Shown here: positions 7,482 through 15,093 of the stretch, in pieces
How the letters are laid out: each line of letters begins with the position of its first letter
Position numbering within the stretch: the first letter of the stretch is position 1
Assembly (NCBI GenBank): GCA_020633235.1
Contig: JACKEA010000002.1
Location: 1,054,001 to 1,118,000 of the forward strand
Direction: 5' to 3'
Source: Polyangiaceae bacterium
GTDB lineage: Bacteria > Myxococcota_A > Polyangia > Polyangiales > Polyangiaceae
Length of the DNA stretch: 64,000 nucleotides
Made by a program: the position numbers and the translations under genes
Notes under the pieces: generated by a model
Databases searched by the model: none
Told to the model about the DNA's origin: nothing
Seen by the model: only the letters and a program-made list of their open reading frames with translations

Positions 7482-7879
7482 CGCGGCCACGCGCGCCCCC
7501 GTGCGACGACGTCCACCGGGCCACGCAGCACTCGCCCTTGGGAGATGCGCACGGGGACGTAGCCGTACTCGATGCGCACGGGTCCGGGCGTCGTTCCCGA
7601 GTGGCTGGCAATCCAGCGACGGTCCTCGTCCACCCGATAGTTCATGGAGCACGGTCGCGTGCCTGGACCCAGCGCCTGTGCTTCCAAGCCCACGTAGCGA
7701 TCGAAATCGCTGGCGCGAGCAACGACGCCGTCCGCCAGCAGCACGGGTACCGCGCCCTCTGTTCGTCGCCCCAGCGTCGAATACATGCTGAAGCGTGAGA
7801 ACGGGAACCACTCGCCGACGATCAGCGCGATCACCACGTACGCCACGAGGGCGACGGCGGCGACCCTGGCTCGACCCAT
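7478..7879 (-). CDS. Small membrane-anchored partner of the HTTM-like protein
   Basis: 133 aa. One N-terminal membrane segment (VAAVALVAYVVIALIVGEW) is followed by PFSRFSMYS, a short motif that I associate with small proteins encoded next to HTTM-type membrane proteins. A soluble, mostly beta domain comes after it (GYVPVRISQG). It overlaps the next gene as ATGA, so the two are a translationally coupled pair. It is divergent from the ferredoxin gene, with 31 bases between the start codons, so a shared control region is likely. Function unknown; association with the Hxs peptide is by position only. Confidence 0.65.
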   Translation of the reverse strand: MGRARVAAVALVAYVVIALIVGEWFPFSRFSMYSTLGRRTEGAVPVLLADGVVARASDFDRYVGLEAQALGPGTRPCSMNYRVDEDRRWIASHSGTTPGPVRIEYGYVPVRISQGRVLRGPVDVVARGRAWPR

Positions 7880-7910
7880 TCCAGGAGTGTATCGTCATCT
7901 GTCCCGTGCC

Positions 7911-9128
7911 ATGGCCATCGTTCGCTTTGCCGGCTTGAATCTGACGTCGCGAGCAGCACAAGGTGCCACTCTGCTCGACGCGGCCCGCGCCGTCGGCGCG
8001 CCCGTTGGCGGCGAATGCGGCGACGGGTCCTGCGGCGAATGCCGCGTGCGCGTCCTGTCCGGCGCAGCGCTGCTGTCCGCTGCGGATCCCAGCGAGCAGA
8101 GCGGCCGCCGCGCGTGCACGGCGCGCATCGAAGCAGACGGCGAGCTCGACGTGGACATCCTCACGCAGAGCGTCCAGGCCTGGCTTCGGACGGCCACGCC
8201 GGAGCAACGCGGCAGCGCGCGCTGGCTGCCGCCCAAACCGGTGCCGCGGCGCGCCCTCGACGCTCTTTTCCAGGCCTCGGACGCGTGCTTCGGCGGCTCG
8301 GCGCCCATCGCGGAGCTGGTGAATTTCGACGTGGCACGGCGTTGGGCGCGACGCTTCAAGGTGGACGTGTCCTTCGCCCTCGGCGCTGCGCGACGCGCTC
8401 GCTTCTCGATCAACGACAAGGGCGAGCCGGTGGAGCTCCGCGCACGGCTCCGCGCGCGAAGCTCAGAGCTCGGCATCCACGCCGCGTTGCTCGAGCGCCT
8501 GTTCGCGATCTCCCCCGCCGGGGAAGTGCAGACCACGCTGGGCGTGAAGTGGCGTCCGGGGGACGCGTCGCCGGAACGCGTGAGCGTGTACTTGGAGGAG
8601 CTGGGCGCGTGCGCGCGCGGCGAGCAGATCCGTGCTGACGTGCTCGGTCTCGGTGGCGCCACTCCACCGCCCCTGCTGGGTGCGCCCAACGCCGTGGCGT
8701 TGGATTTCGCCGCGGGCAAGCTGCACTCTGCCAAGTGCTACGACGTCCTGCGCCACGCCGTCGGCGACGCGCCACCCGCGCTGCCCGCAGGGCTCGACGC
8801 GCTCTGGAGTAGCCTTCCCCGCCATCGACGCGGCACGTTGAGCACGATGCTCGCCACACGTCTGCTCCCGGACGGCAGGCTCGCCGGCCATAAGCTGCTG
8901 TGGATGACCGAGCCCGAGCTCCCGGGCGACGCCGACGTCGCCTGGCACGAGGTGGATCGCCGCATTGCCGCGCTTTCGGCGCCGGATCCCGCGATTGTCG
9001 GCGCCCTCGACACGCTGCGCGGACGTTTTCCGCAGCCCGGCGTGATGCTGTTTCCGGATCTCGTCGCCTTCAACGTGAGCGTCGACGGAGACCCGGAGGC
9101 CCTCATCATCCACGCCTCCGTCCGCTGA
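7911..9128 (+). CDS. [2Fe-2S] ferredoxin domain fused to a large unassigned domain
   Basis: 405 aa from ATG 7911. Residues 1-85 form a plant-type [2Fe-2S] ferredoxin domain, with the binding signature GGECGDGSCGEC (C-x4-C-x2-C) and the fourth Cys in RRACTARI. Residues from about 100 to the end form a domain of some 300 residues that I do not recognise. It has beta-rich phrases such as GVKWRPGDASPERVSVYLEELG and AVALDFAAGKLHSAKCYDVL, a layout faintly like ABBA-fold prenyltransferases, but this is weak. A ferredoxin among six radical SAM genes most simply supplies the electron that reduces their 4Fe-4S clusters. The fused domain may dock a partner or modify the peptide. It is followed closely by the right copy of the 22-bp inverted repeat. 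Confidence 0.75.
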   Translation: MAIVRFAGLNLTSRAAQGATLLDAARAVGAPVGGECGDGSCGECRVRVLSGAALLSAADPSEQSGRRACTARIEADGELDVDILTQSVQAWLRTATPEQRGSARWLPPKPVPRRALDALFQASDACFGGSAPIAELVNFDVARRWARRFKVDVSFALGAARRARFSINDKGEPVELRARLRARSSELGIHAALLERLFAISPAGEVQTTLGVKWRPGDASPERVSVYLEELGACARGEQIRADVLGLGGATPPPLLGAPNAVALDFAAGKLHSAKCYDVLRHAVGDAPPALPAGLDALWSSLPRHRRGTLSTMLATRLLPDGRLAGHKLLWMTEPELPGDADVAWHEVDRRIAALSAPDPAIVGALDTLRGRFPQPGVMLFPDLVAFNVSVDGDPEALIIHASVR

Positions 9129-9130
9129 TA

Positions 9131-9152
9131 TTGTTGGTCCGGCGCGAGCCCC
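9131..9152 (+). repeat. 22-bp inverted dispersed repeat, right copy
   Basis: Exact reverse complement of 564-585. It begins two bases after the stop of the ferredoxin gene, with the TTGTTGGTCCGG motif leading, the same orientation relative to the upstream gene end as the left copy. Here the downstream hairpin arm is degenerate. Confidence 0.7.
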
Positions 9153-9162
9153 GGCGTGAACG

Positions 9163-10998
9163 TCAGTCTTTGACCAGCGGCAGGGGGCGGCGCCGCGCGA
9201 GGCGCTTTGCTTCGCGCTCGCGTTGGATCACGGCGAGGGGATCCGGCGGCGCTTCTCCGGGAGGCGCGAAGCCCGGCAAGCTCGGCGACGCGGCTTCTGG
9301 CGGCCGCGCCGTGGCCAGCCGCGCCGGAGGGGTCGGAAAGATTCGCTCGAGGCGCGCGGCCACGCGCTCCGCTTCTTCGCCGCTCTCCAGGGGCGTCAGC
9401 TGAGCGAGGCCCTGGTCCCGCACCATGTTGATGTGCGCGCCCTCGCAGCGATCGTTCACGCGGCAGTCCGCGCAGCGCACGCTCTTCGCGCGGTAGTGGG
9501 AGCGCACGTGGTAGCGCGCCAGGGAGCGAATATCGAGACGACCGCTCTCGGCGTCGAACAGGTCCTTTTCGAGGATGGCCCGCTCTTCGATCCACTCCGC
9601 CTTGGGCGTCAGGCACGCCGGCAGCCCGCTCACGCGGATCGGCAGATCGAGCACCTTGAAGAAGGCGCGGGGCTCCCGCACGTCCTGATCCCGCGCCTCT
9701 TGCATGTGCTCGTGGCTGGGTTGGTGCACGCGGATGCGATCGAGGAGCTTTGCCGCAAGCTCCCGATGCTCCAAGAGCCAATCCCCGGTCGCCAGATTGA
9801 GCTCGATGTCCACGTCTACCCCGCGCGGCAGCGGGCGGCCGAGCCAAGCGTCGAGCTGCTCCGCGCGCCGCGCGACCAGGATCGCGTCGCCCAGGTCTTC
9901 GGGGATGGGCTCCGCGGAGGCGACCACCGCGTACACGCCCGTGGCGGCGCCACGCTCCACCGCCGCGAGGGCGGCGAAGCGCTCCACTTCCACGCCCAGG
10001 CGGGTAGCGCCGAAGGGCAGCTCCGCCAGGGGCTCCGCCGGCGGCGCGCCCACCCAGTACACCTCGAAGGACGCCGCGTGCTGCGCGGCCATGGTTCTGT
10101 CCATGGTGGTGCAGAACGGCTCGATGAAGCAGTGCGGGCAACGCTCGGCGTGCCGGCAATCCAGCGCCTTGCCTTCGTCCAGGTAGCGGCGCACCTGGAA
10201 GCGGCGGCCGTTCACCTCGTCCAGCATCTTGTGCGGGTCCTGGATCAGATCTTCCAGGCCCTCCAGGTAGGAGACGGGGAAGCGGTTGGTCCACACCACG
10301 AAGCGCGGATGCCGATTGAGCCGGAACACCTTCTGCAGCACCGGCAGGTGATCGCGCACGTCGTAGAACAGCTCGTCCCGGTGGTCGAAGGCCGCCGCCT
10401 GCGGGATCACGTGCAGTAGATCGAACTCCGTGACGCCGAGGCTGATGCAAAGTTCGACGATCTTGTCGAGCACGGCGACGTTCTGCTTGTTGATGACGAC
10501 ATCCACGTTCACGATGGGCCGGCCATCCCGCAGGGAGCGGACCAGGCCCTTGATCAGCCGTTTGAACGCGCCCTCCGTCTGCGTCAGGCGATCGTGAAGC
10601 TCCGCCGTGTGCCCGTGGAGGCTGAAGGTGATCTCCCCGAGCCCCGCGTCCATGCACTTGTCGAAGAAGTCCTTGTCCGCGAGCCGGTAACCGTTGGTGA
10701 CGGTCTGCACCCGCTCGTAGCCCCGGCCCTTGGCGTAGCTCACCAGCTCCGCGAAGGCCGGATGCAGCGTTGCCTCACCGCCGGAGAGGATCAGCTTCAC
10801 GGCGCCGAGCTCGTCCCGACCGCGATCGATCTCCCGCTGGATGTCCGCCTTGTCCAGATACACGTTGCGCGGCGTGTCCGAGTCCAAGCAGAAGATGCAG
10901 CGGCTGTTGCACGCGGTCACCGCGCGCACCCAGTGCTTCGGGATGTTCGCGACGCGCTCGCGCCACAGCATGTAATCGGCGTCGGGGCTTTGAGTCAT
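9163..10998 (-). CDS. Large radical SAM enzyme with two C-terminal Cys clusters
   Basis: 611 aa. Radical SAM motif CNSRCIFC (cysteines 30, 34, 37), followed by SGGEATLHP, where the usual Pro of GGEP is Ala, and FSLHGHTAELHD. About residue 280 it has CRHAERCPHCFIEPFC, and near residue 540 CADCRVNDRCEGAH, both possible auxiliary cluster sites. About 190 residues of unassigned sequence lie between them. The C-terminus is a Pro/Arg-rich tail. The N-terminal half is related to the radical SAM protein ending the Hxs operon (shared CxxCxFCLD and HGHT phrases). It converges with the ferredoxin gene and is transcribed in the same direction as the next radical SAM gene. Likely a tailoring enzyme of the same peptide; substrate unknown. 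Confidence 0.8.
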   Translation of the reverse strand: MTQSPDADYMLWRERVANIPKHWVRAVTACNSRCIFCLDSDTPRNVYLDKADIQREIDRGRDELGAVKLILSGGEATLHPAFAELVSYAKGRGYERVQTVTNGYRLADKDFFDKCMDAGLGEITFSLHGHTAELHDRLTQTEGAFKRLIKGLVRSLRDGRPIVNVDVVINKQNVAVLDKIVELCISLGVTEFDLLHVIPQAAAFDHRDELFYDVRDHLPVLQKVFRLNRHPRFVVWTNRFPVSYLEGLEDLIQDPHKMLDEVNGRRFQVRRYLDEGKALDCRHAERCPHCFIEPFCTTMDRTMAAQHAASFEVYWVGAPPAEPLAELPFGATRLGVEVERFAALAAVERGAATGVYAVVASAEPIPEDLGDAILVARRAEQLDAWLGRPLPRGVDVDIELNLATGDWLLEHRELAAKLLDRIRVHQPSHEHMQEARDQDVREPRAFFKVLDLPIRVSGLPACLTPKAEWIEERAILEKDLFDAESGRLDIRSLARYHVRSHYRAKSVRCADCRVNDRCEGAHINMVRDQGLAQLTPLESGEEAERVAARLERIFPTPPARLATARPPEAASPSLPGFAPPGEAPPDPLAVIQREREAKRLARRRPLPLVKD

Positions 10999-11136
10999 GA
11001 AGCCGAGAACAAGGTAACACGGCTGGCGAAGGTCGTCCGCCCGCGCGGCGCGTCCCTGCTTCGAACGCGCTTCACGCTGCCGGTGGTTCCCCTCCTTCGA
11101 GGGTTCCGAATCGGCTCGCGGCGAACCGACGTTCCT

Positions 11137-12552
11137 TCAGACTTTGGGTAGCAGCACCTGGATGCCCAGCTCTCGCTCCACGGCCTCTGCGAACCGGCGG
11201 TGGCGTTCGTCCGGTTTCACCAGAAGGTGCACTTCATCCACACCGGCGCGCGCGAGCTCCGAGATGAGCGCGTGGGCCCGGGTGAAGCTCCCGAGGCGCG
11301 GCAGCCCCACGGCCACCCGCAGCCGGAGCTCCGACGGGCACTCGGCGTTGTCGCGCGCGATGGCATGAAGCTCGCGCAGCGTGTCGGCGTCGAAGGCGTC
11401 GGCCCACAGCGCGAGATCCGTGCACCCCGAGCGGCCCAGACGCTCGGCGTCCCCCGGCGCCAGGCGCGACGTGAGCGCCCACACCGTTGGGCGCGAAGCA
11501 CGCGCGAGCTCGGCAAAGTGCTGCGGCCGGAGGCCATCTCTTGCCGCCACCACGTGCTGCCCGGCGCTCGCGACCTGGCCAAAGGGCGGGATTCGCACGA
11601 GCGGCGCGCGCAGGCCGCTGCCGCCGCGGTGGTCCCAGTACTCGTGCCACGCTCCACCACAGCGGGGGCGGAGGGCGCACTCGCGGCAGGGCGGACCGTG
11701 ACGCTTGTTGCCGGTGTTGTCGAGACCGCGGGCGCGATGGCGCGCGCCCGAAGAACGCGCCGCGGCGGCTTCGATGGCCTCCACGCTGCGCTCCGGATCC
11801 GCCGCCCACCCCACGCAGGCCGGGAGCCCGCAGTACGGGTTCAGCACCAAGATACCGTGGGCGGCGGCGCGTCGGAGCGCTTCGGGCACCTCTTCGGTGA
11901 GGGCCGCGTAGTCCGGCATCAGCTCGGGATCCTTCCGCGCACGGCCGTGCGGCTGCACCGCGGACAGCGAGATCACCTTCACTCGCGGCAAGCGCTCCGC
12001 CACGAAATCCACGTAGCCCGCGACGCGCCGCTCGGTGACGCGCGCGATCACGGGGTTGAGGGTCACGCTCACGCCGACGTCCAGCAGAGCATCGATACCC
12101 GACAAGCAACGCTGGAAGGCGCCCTCGAGACCGGCGAGCCGATCATGCAGCGCCGGGTCGTCCGAGAGCAGCGACACGAAAGCCGAGGTGAGCCCGGCGT
12201 CCACCAGCTCCCGGGCATAGCCCGCGTCCAACAGCACCGCGTTCGTCTGCAGCTCCACGAAGCGGACGCCGCCCTTCCGCGCGCGTGCAATCACGTTCGC
12301 CAGGCGCTTCCGGTACAGCGTGGGCTCGCCCCCGGAGAGCGTCAGGGTCTGCTCGCCGGACGCCACGAAGGCGTCCAGCTCCCGGAGCAGCTCCGCCTCC
12401 GGCGGCGTCGGCCGCTCGTAGTCTTCCACCGGCACGTTGCAGAACGGGCAGCGCTCGTTGCACGCCATGGTGACCCGCAAGAGCCCCTTCGTTCGGTGGT
12501 GCTCTTCCCCCCGCAGCACGTTGAGCCCGGTCACGCGATCATCGTATCGCAC
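11137..12552 (-). CDS. Radical SAM enzyme divergent from the HExxH protein
   Basis: 471 aa from GTG 12552; a second GTG at 12534 is equally possible. Cluster motif CNERCPFC at residues 31, 35 and 38, then LSGGEPTLYRK. A later cysteine group CRECALRPRCGG follows, then a roughly 170-residue C-terminal half with SGLRAPLVRIPPFG and a TIM-barrel-like tail (WALTSRLAP, DEVHLLVKP). The tail resembles a duplicated, partly degenerate barrel half and is unusual. It is divergently transcribed from the alpha-ketoglutarate HExxH gene, with about 42-60 bases between starts, so the two are probably co-regulated. Function within the peptide system is inferred from location. Confidence 0.8.
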   Translation of the reverse strand: MRYDDRVTGLNVLRGEEHHRTKGLLRVTMACNERCPFCNVPVEDYERPTPPEAELLRELDAFVASGEQTLTLSGGEPTLYRKRLANVIARARKGGVRFVELQTNAVLLDAGYARELVDAGLTSAFVSLLSDDPALHDRLAGLEGAFQRCLSGIDALLDVGVSVTLNPVIARVTERRVAGYVDFVAERLPRVKVISLSAVQPHGRARKDPELMPDYAALTEEVPEALRRAAAHGILVLNPYCGLPACVGWAADPERSVEAIEAAAARSSGARHRARGLDNTGNKRHGPPCRECALRPRCGGAWHEYWDHRGGSGLRAPLVRIPPFGQVASAGQHVVAARDGLRPQHFAELARASRPTVWALTSRLAPGDAERLGRSGCTDLALWADAFDADTLRELHAIARDNAECPSELRLRVAVGLPRLGSFTRAHALISELARAGVDEVHLLVKPDERHRRFAEAVERELGIQVLLPKV

Positions 12553-12594
12553 GTGGGCGCCGTCGGCGATTCGTGCGAGAGTTCTGTCATCGCC

Positions 12595-13800
12595 GTGACC
12601 ACCGAGCTGCCGCCTGGCTTTCTGACTCTTCCCGCGGATGGGGATCGCAGCGTCGCCCAGCTCGAACGGAAGCTGTCGCTGCTGGTGCTCGAAACATTGC
12701 TCACGGTGCGCGCGCCCGGACTACCCCTCGCGCGCCTCGCGGCGTTCCTCACGCAGATCGCCCGGAGCACGCACAAGAACGCGCTGCTCGCGGCCCTCGC
12801 CAACGCGGACGTGCGCACGCCGCTGCTCGCGCTCCGGAGCGGTCTGGTTCGTCCCGAGGTCGCCCTCGCAGATGCCGTTCCCGCGCTGCTCGCGGCGCTG
12901 GGCAAAGCAGAAGACTCGTTTCTGTGGGACGCGCCCGTCAGCCGCCTGTTCGATGCGCGCCGCCACCGCGTGACGCGCTTCGATCCCCCCGCCCAGGGAT
13001 TGCTACTGAACGCGTCCGGCGCGGAGCTCCGTTCCGCCGACGGTCGCCTGCTCGACGTGAGCCAGCTCGACGCTGAGCCCGAGCTCTTTCCCCTCGCGTC
13101 CGGACCCCTGTTCGCCCTCGCCGACGACAATCCCCTGAGCATGATGGAGGAGCATCCGGAAAAGTCCGGCAACGCCATCGACCTGGGCGGTCGCCCGCGA
13201 CAAGAGTGGACCGAGACCCTGGACGACGCCCTCGGCGTCATCGCCACGGCCCTCCCCGCCCTCTCGAGCGAGCTATGCGAGAGCGTGCAGCGCTTCGTGC
13301 CGGTCGGTTACCACGCCGAGCGCCACCTGTCGGCGTCCTACCGCGAGGCGCCGGGCATCGTGTACCTCACGCTGCATCCGTCCCTGCTCACGATGGCAGA
13401 AGCGATCGTCCACGAGAGCCAGCACGGCAAGCTCAACGTGCTGCGCTGGTTCGATCCCGTGCTGCAAAATGGCGACAGCGCCTGGAGCGCGTCGCCGGTA
13501 CGCCCGGATCTCCGTCCGCTGTGGGGCGTGCTGCTCGCGGTCCACGCCTTCGTTCCCGTCGCCGCGCTGCACCTGGTGCTCGCGGAACAGGATCACCCGC
13601 TGTCCCGCGGCGAGCCCTTCGCGCGCCGCCGCGCCGAGGTGCTCTCGGCCAATGAGCACGGCCTTTCCACCTTGCGAAAGCTCGGCGAGCCGACCCCCGT
13701 CGGAAAGAAGGTGCTCACCGGCCTGGAAGAGATCCACGCCGCGGTCAGCGCCCAGGCGCCCAGCCGCCAGAGCGACGCCACCGTCAGCGCCCTGGGCTGA
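12595..13800 (+). CDS. HExxH-type putative peptide beta-hydroxylase
   Basis: 401 aa from GTG 12595 (an upstream in-frame GTG at 12553 is an alternative; no strong Shine-Dalgarno for either). The C-terminal half contains AEAIVHESQHGKLNVL, a HExxH metal site, followed by the hallmark SPVRPDLRPLWGVLLAVHAF, which matches the SPWRxDPRPLxGxLHGxxAF-like pattern of the aKG-HExxH peptide beta-hydroxylase family. Known members of that family are iron and alpha-ketoglutarate dependent enzymes that hydroxylate beta-carbons in ribosomal peptides. The N-terminal 200 residues are a helical domain. Being divergent from a radical SAM gene and next to an H-x-S precursor operon, the natural candidates are His or Ser beta-carbons of the precursor; this is inference. 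A hairpin element follows the stop. Confidence 0.75.
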   Translation: MTTELPPGFLTLPADGDRSVAQLERKLSLLVLETLLTVRAPGLPLARLAAFLTQIARSTHKNALLAALANADVRTPLLALRSGLVRPEVALADAVPALLAALGKAEDSFLWDAPVSRLFDARRHRVTRFDPPAQGLLLNASGAELRSADGRLLDVSQLDAEPELFPLASGPLFALADDNPLSMMEEHPEKSGNAIDLGGRPRQEWTETLDDALGVIATALPALSSELCESVQRFVPVGYHAERHLSASYREAPGIVYLTLHPSLLTMAEAIVHESQHGKLNVLRWFDPVLQNGDSAWSASPVRPDLRPLWGVLLAVHAFVPVAALHLVLAEQDHPLSRGEPFARRRAEVLSANEHGLSTLRKLGEPTPVGKKVLTGLEEIHAAVSAQAPSRQSDATVSALG

Positions 13801-13810
13801 TTTTCATTGA

Positions 13811-13839
13811 TGTCGCTGCGGCGCGAATCCCGTCGCGCC
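13811..13839 (+). repeat. 3'-end hairpin element (GGCGCGA-N6-TCGCGCC)
   Basis: Perfect 7-bp stem (13820-13826 with 13833-13839) and six-base loop, preceded by a TTGATGTCGCTGC-like version of the TTGTTGGTSC motif. It starts ten bases after the hydroxylase stop and has the same stem and loop size as the element at 564-585. Confidence 0.6.
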
Positions 13840-13896
13840 CGCGCGGTTCCGCGTTGCACCGACAAGAAAACGCCACGAGCGCGGACGTCGCGACAG

Positions 13897-14540
13897 GACC
13901 AGAGGAATCCAACCGCCAAGACGCCAAGCTCGCCAAGACCAGAACATTGGGGTTGCAAACCCGATGCCAGTCGCAAAAGCATCGCCCCCACTCACAGACA
14001 CGGCTTCTGTCTCTACCCTGCTCCGCTCGAAACCAGTCTCATCGACTTCCAACCACGACCAGAGGAATCCAACCGCCAAGACGCCAAGCTCGCCAAGACC
14101 AGAACATTGGGGTTGCAAACCCGATGCCAGTCGCAAAAGCATCGCCCCCACTCACAGACACGGCTTCTGTCTCTACCCTGCTCCGCTCGAAACCAGTCTC
14201 ATCGACTTCCAACCACGACCAGAGGAATCCAACCGCCAAGACGCCAAGCTCGCCAAGACCAGAACATTGGGGTTGCAAACCCGATGCCAGTCGCAAAAGC
14301 ATCGCCCCCACTCACAGACACGGCTTCTGTCTCTACCCTGCTCCGCTCGAAACCAGTCTCATCGACTTCCAACCACGACCAGAGGAATCCAACCGCCAAG
14401 ACGCCAAGCTCGCCAAGACCAGAACATTGGGGTTGCAAACCCCGATGCCAGTCGCGAAAGCATCGCCCCCACTCACAGACACGGCTTCTGTCTCTACCCT
14501 GCTCCGCTCGAAACCAGTCTCATCGACTTCGAACCACGCG
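13897..14540. repeat. Four tandem copies of a 160-bp unit
   Basis: Units begin at 13897, 14057, 14217 and 14377. The first three are essentially identical over 160 bases. The last has one extra C, an A-to-G change and a small difference near its end. There are no spacers between units, so this is not CRISPR. Each unit contains, on the plus strand, a 27-base stretch (for example 13910-13936) identical to the sequence just upstream of the adjacent GxxExxY gene on the opposite strand (14916-14942). The last unit runs into the 3' end of that gene. Reading frames through the repeat are open but the array shows no start or ribosome-binding context and is treated as non-coding. Confidence 0.9.
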
Positions 14541-14909
14541 TTTGATGCCACGCTGAAGCACGTCGACGTTGAAGTTGATGAGCAGACCCAAACGATGTCG
14601 CGTGGCCTTCAGGTAGGACAGCACTTGTGCCCAGTGGATCGGCGCAATGCTCTCCACCGCCTTGAGCTCGACCACGAGCTCGTCTTCCACGAGAAGATCG
14701 AGCCGTGCTTCGCCCACCAATTCGCCCTTGTATTTCACTCCAACTGGCACTTGTCGCGCGAACCGAATCCCGTGCAGTGCAAGTTCCACACACAGCGCCT
14801 CCTCGTAAACGGCCTCCAAGAAGCCAGGGCCAAGGCAGCGGTGTACTTCGATCGCGGCGCCGATTACGCGGCGTGCCAAGTGGTCGATCTCCGCGCTGGG
14901 TTCTGCCAT
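14520..14909 (-). CDS. GxxExxY family protein
   Basis: 129 aa from ATG 14909. It carries the family signature GPGFLEAVYEEAL (G-F-L-E-A-V-Y) and the PD-(D/E)xK-like segment DLLVEDELVVELKAVE, as in GxxExxY proteins, whose biochemical role is not settled. The frame remains open upstream and encodes NRQDAKLAKDAG just before the start, the same words encoded by the conserved leader shared with the 160-bp tandem repeats. Its stop codon lies within the last repeat unit. Members of this family are frequently scattered, apparently mobile genes, and the repeat association here supports a past insertion. It is not obviously linked to the Hxs island that ends 700 bases away. Confidence 0.85.
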   Translation of the reverse strand: MAEPSAEIDHLARRVIGAAIEVHRCLGPGFLEAVYEEALCVELALHGIRFARQVPVGVKYKGELVGEARLDLLVEDELVVELKAVESIAPIHWAQVLSYLKATRHRLGLLINFNVDVLQRGIKRVVRSR

Positions 14910-15093
14910 CCCAGCATCCTTGGCGAGCTTGGCGTCTTGGCGGTTCACTCTCCCTACACGACCACCTCGAGCATGCGGTTGCGTGGAAATCTCCGTACGC
15001 TCTTCGAACGGAGCCGATGACGCGCGGCAGGGCAATCGCGCTCGGTGGTAGTTCGACCTCGCGCTTCGAGGGCGGCTCCCGTAATCTGCGAGG

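Noticed and set aside
7911..9128. Firm assignment of the ferredoxin fusion as a prenyltransferase
   Set aside because: Only faint resemblance of two short phrases; kept as a hypothesis to test.
11200..12594. N-terminal extension of the HExxH protein
   Set aside because: The frame is open upstream only as the shadow of the divergent radical SAM gene; the protein-like sequence starts at GTG 12595.
13897..14540. CRISPR-like array
   Set aside because: The 160-bp units follow each other directly with no unique spacers, and no cas genes are nearby.
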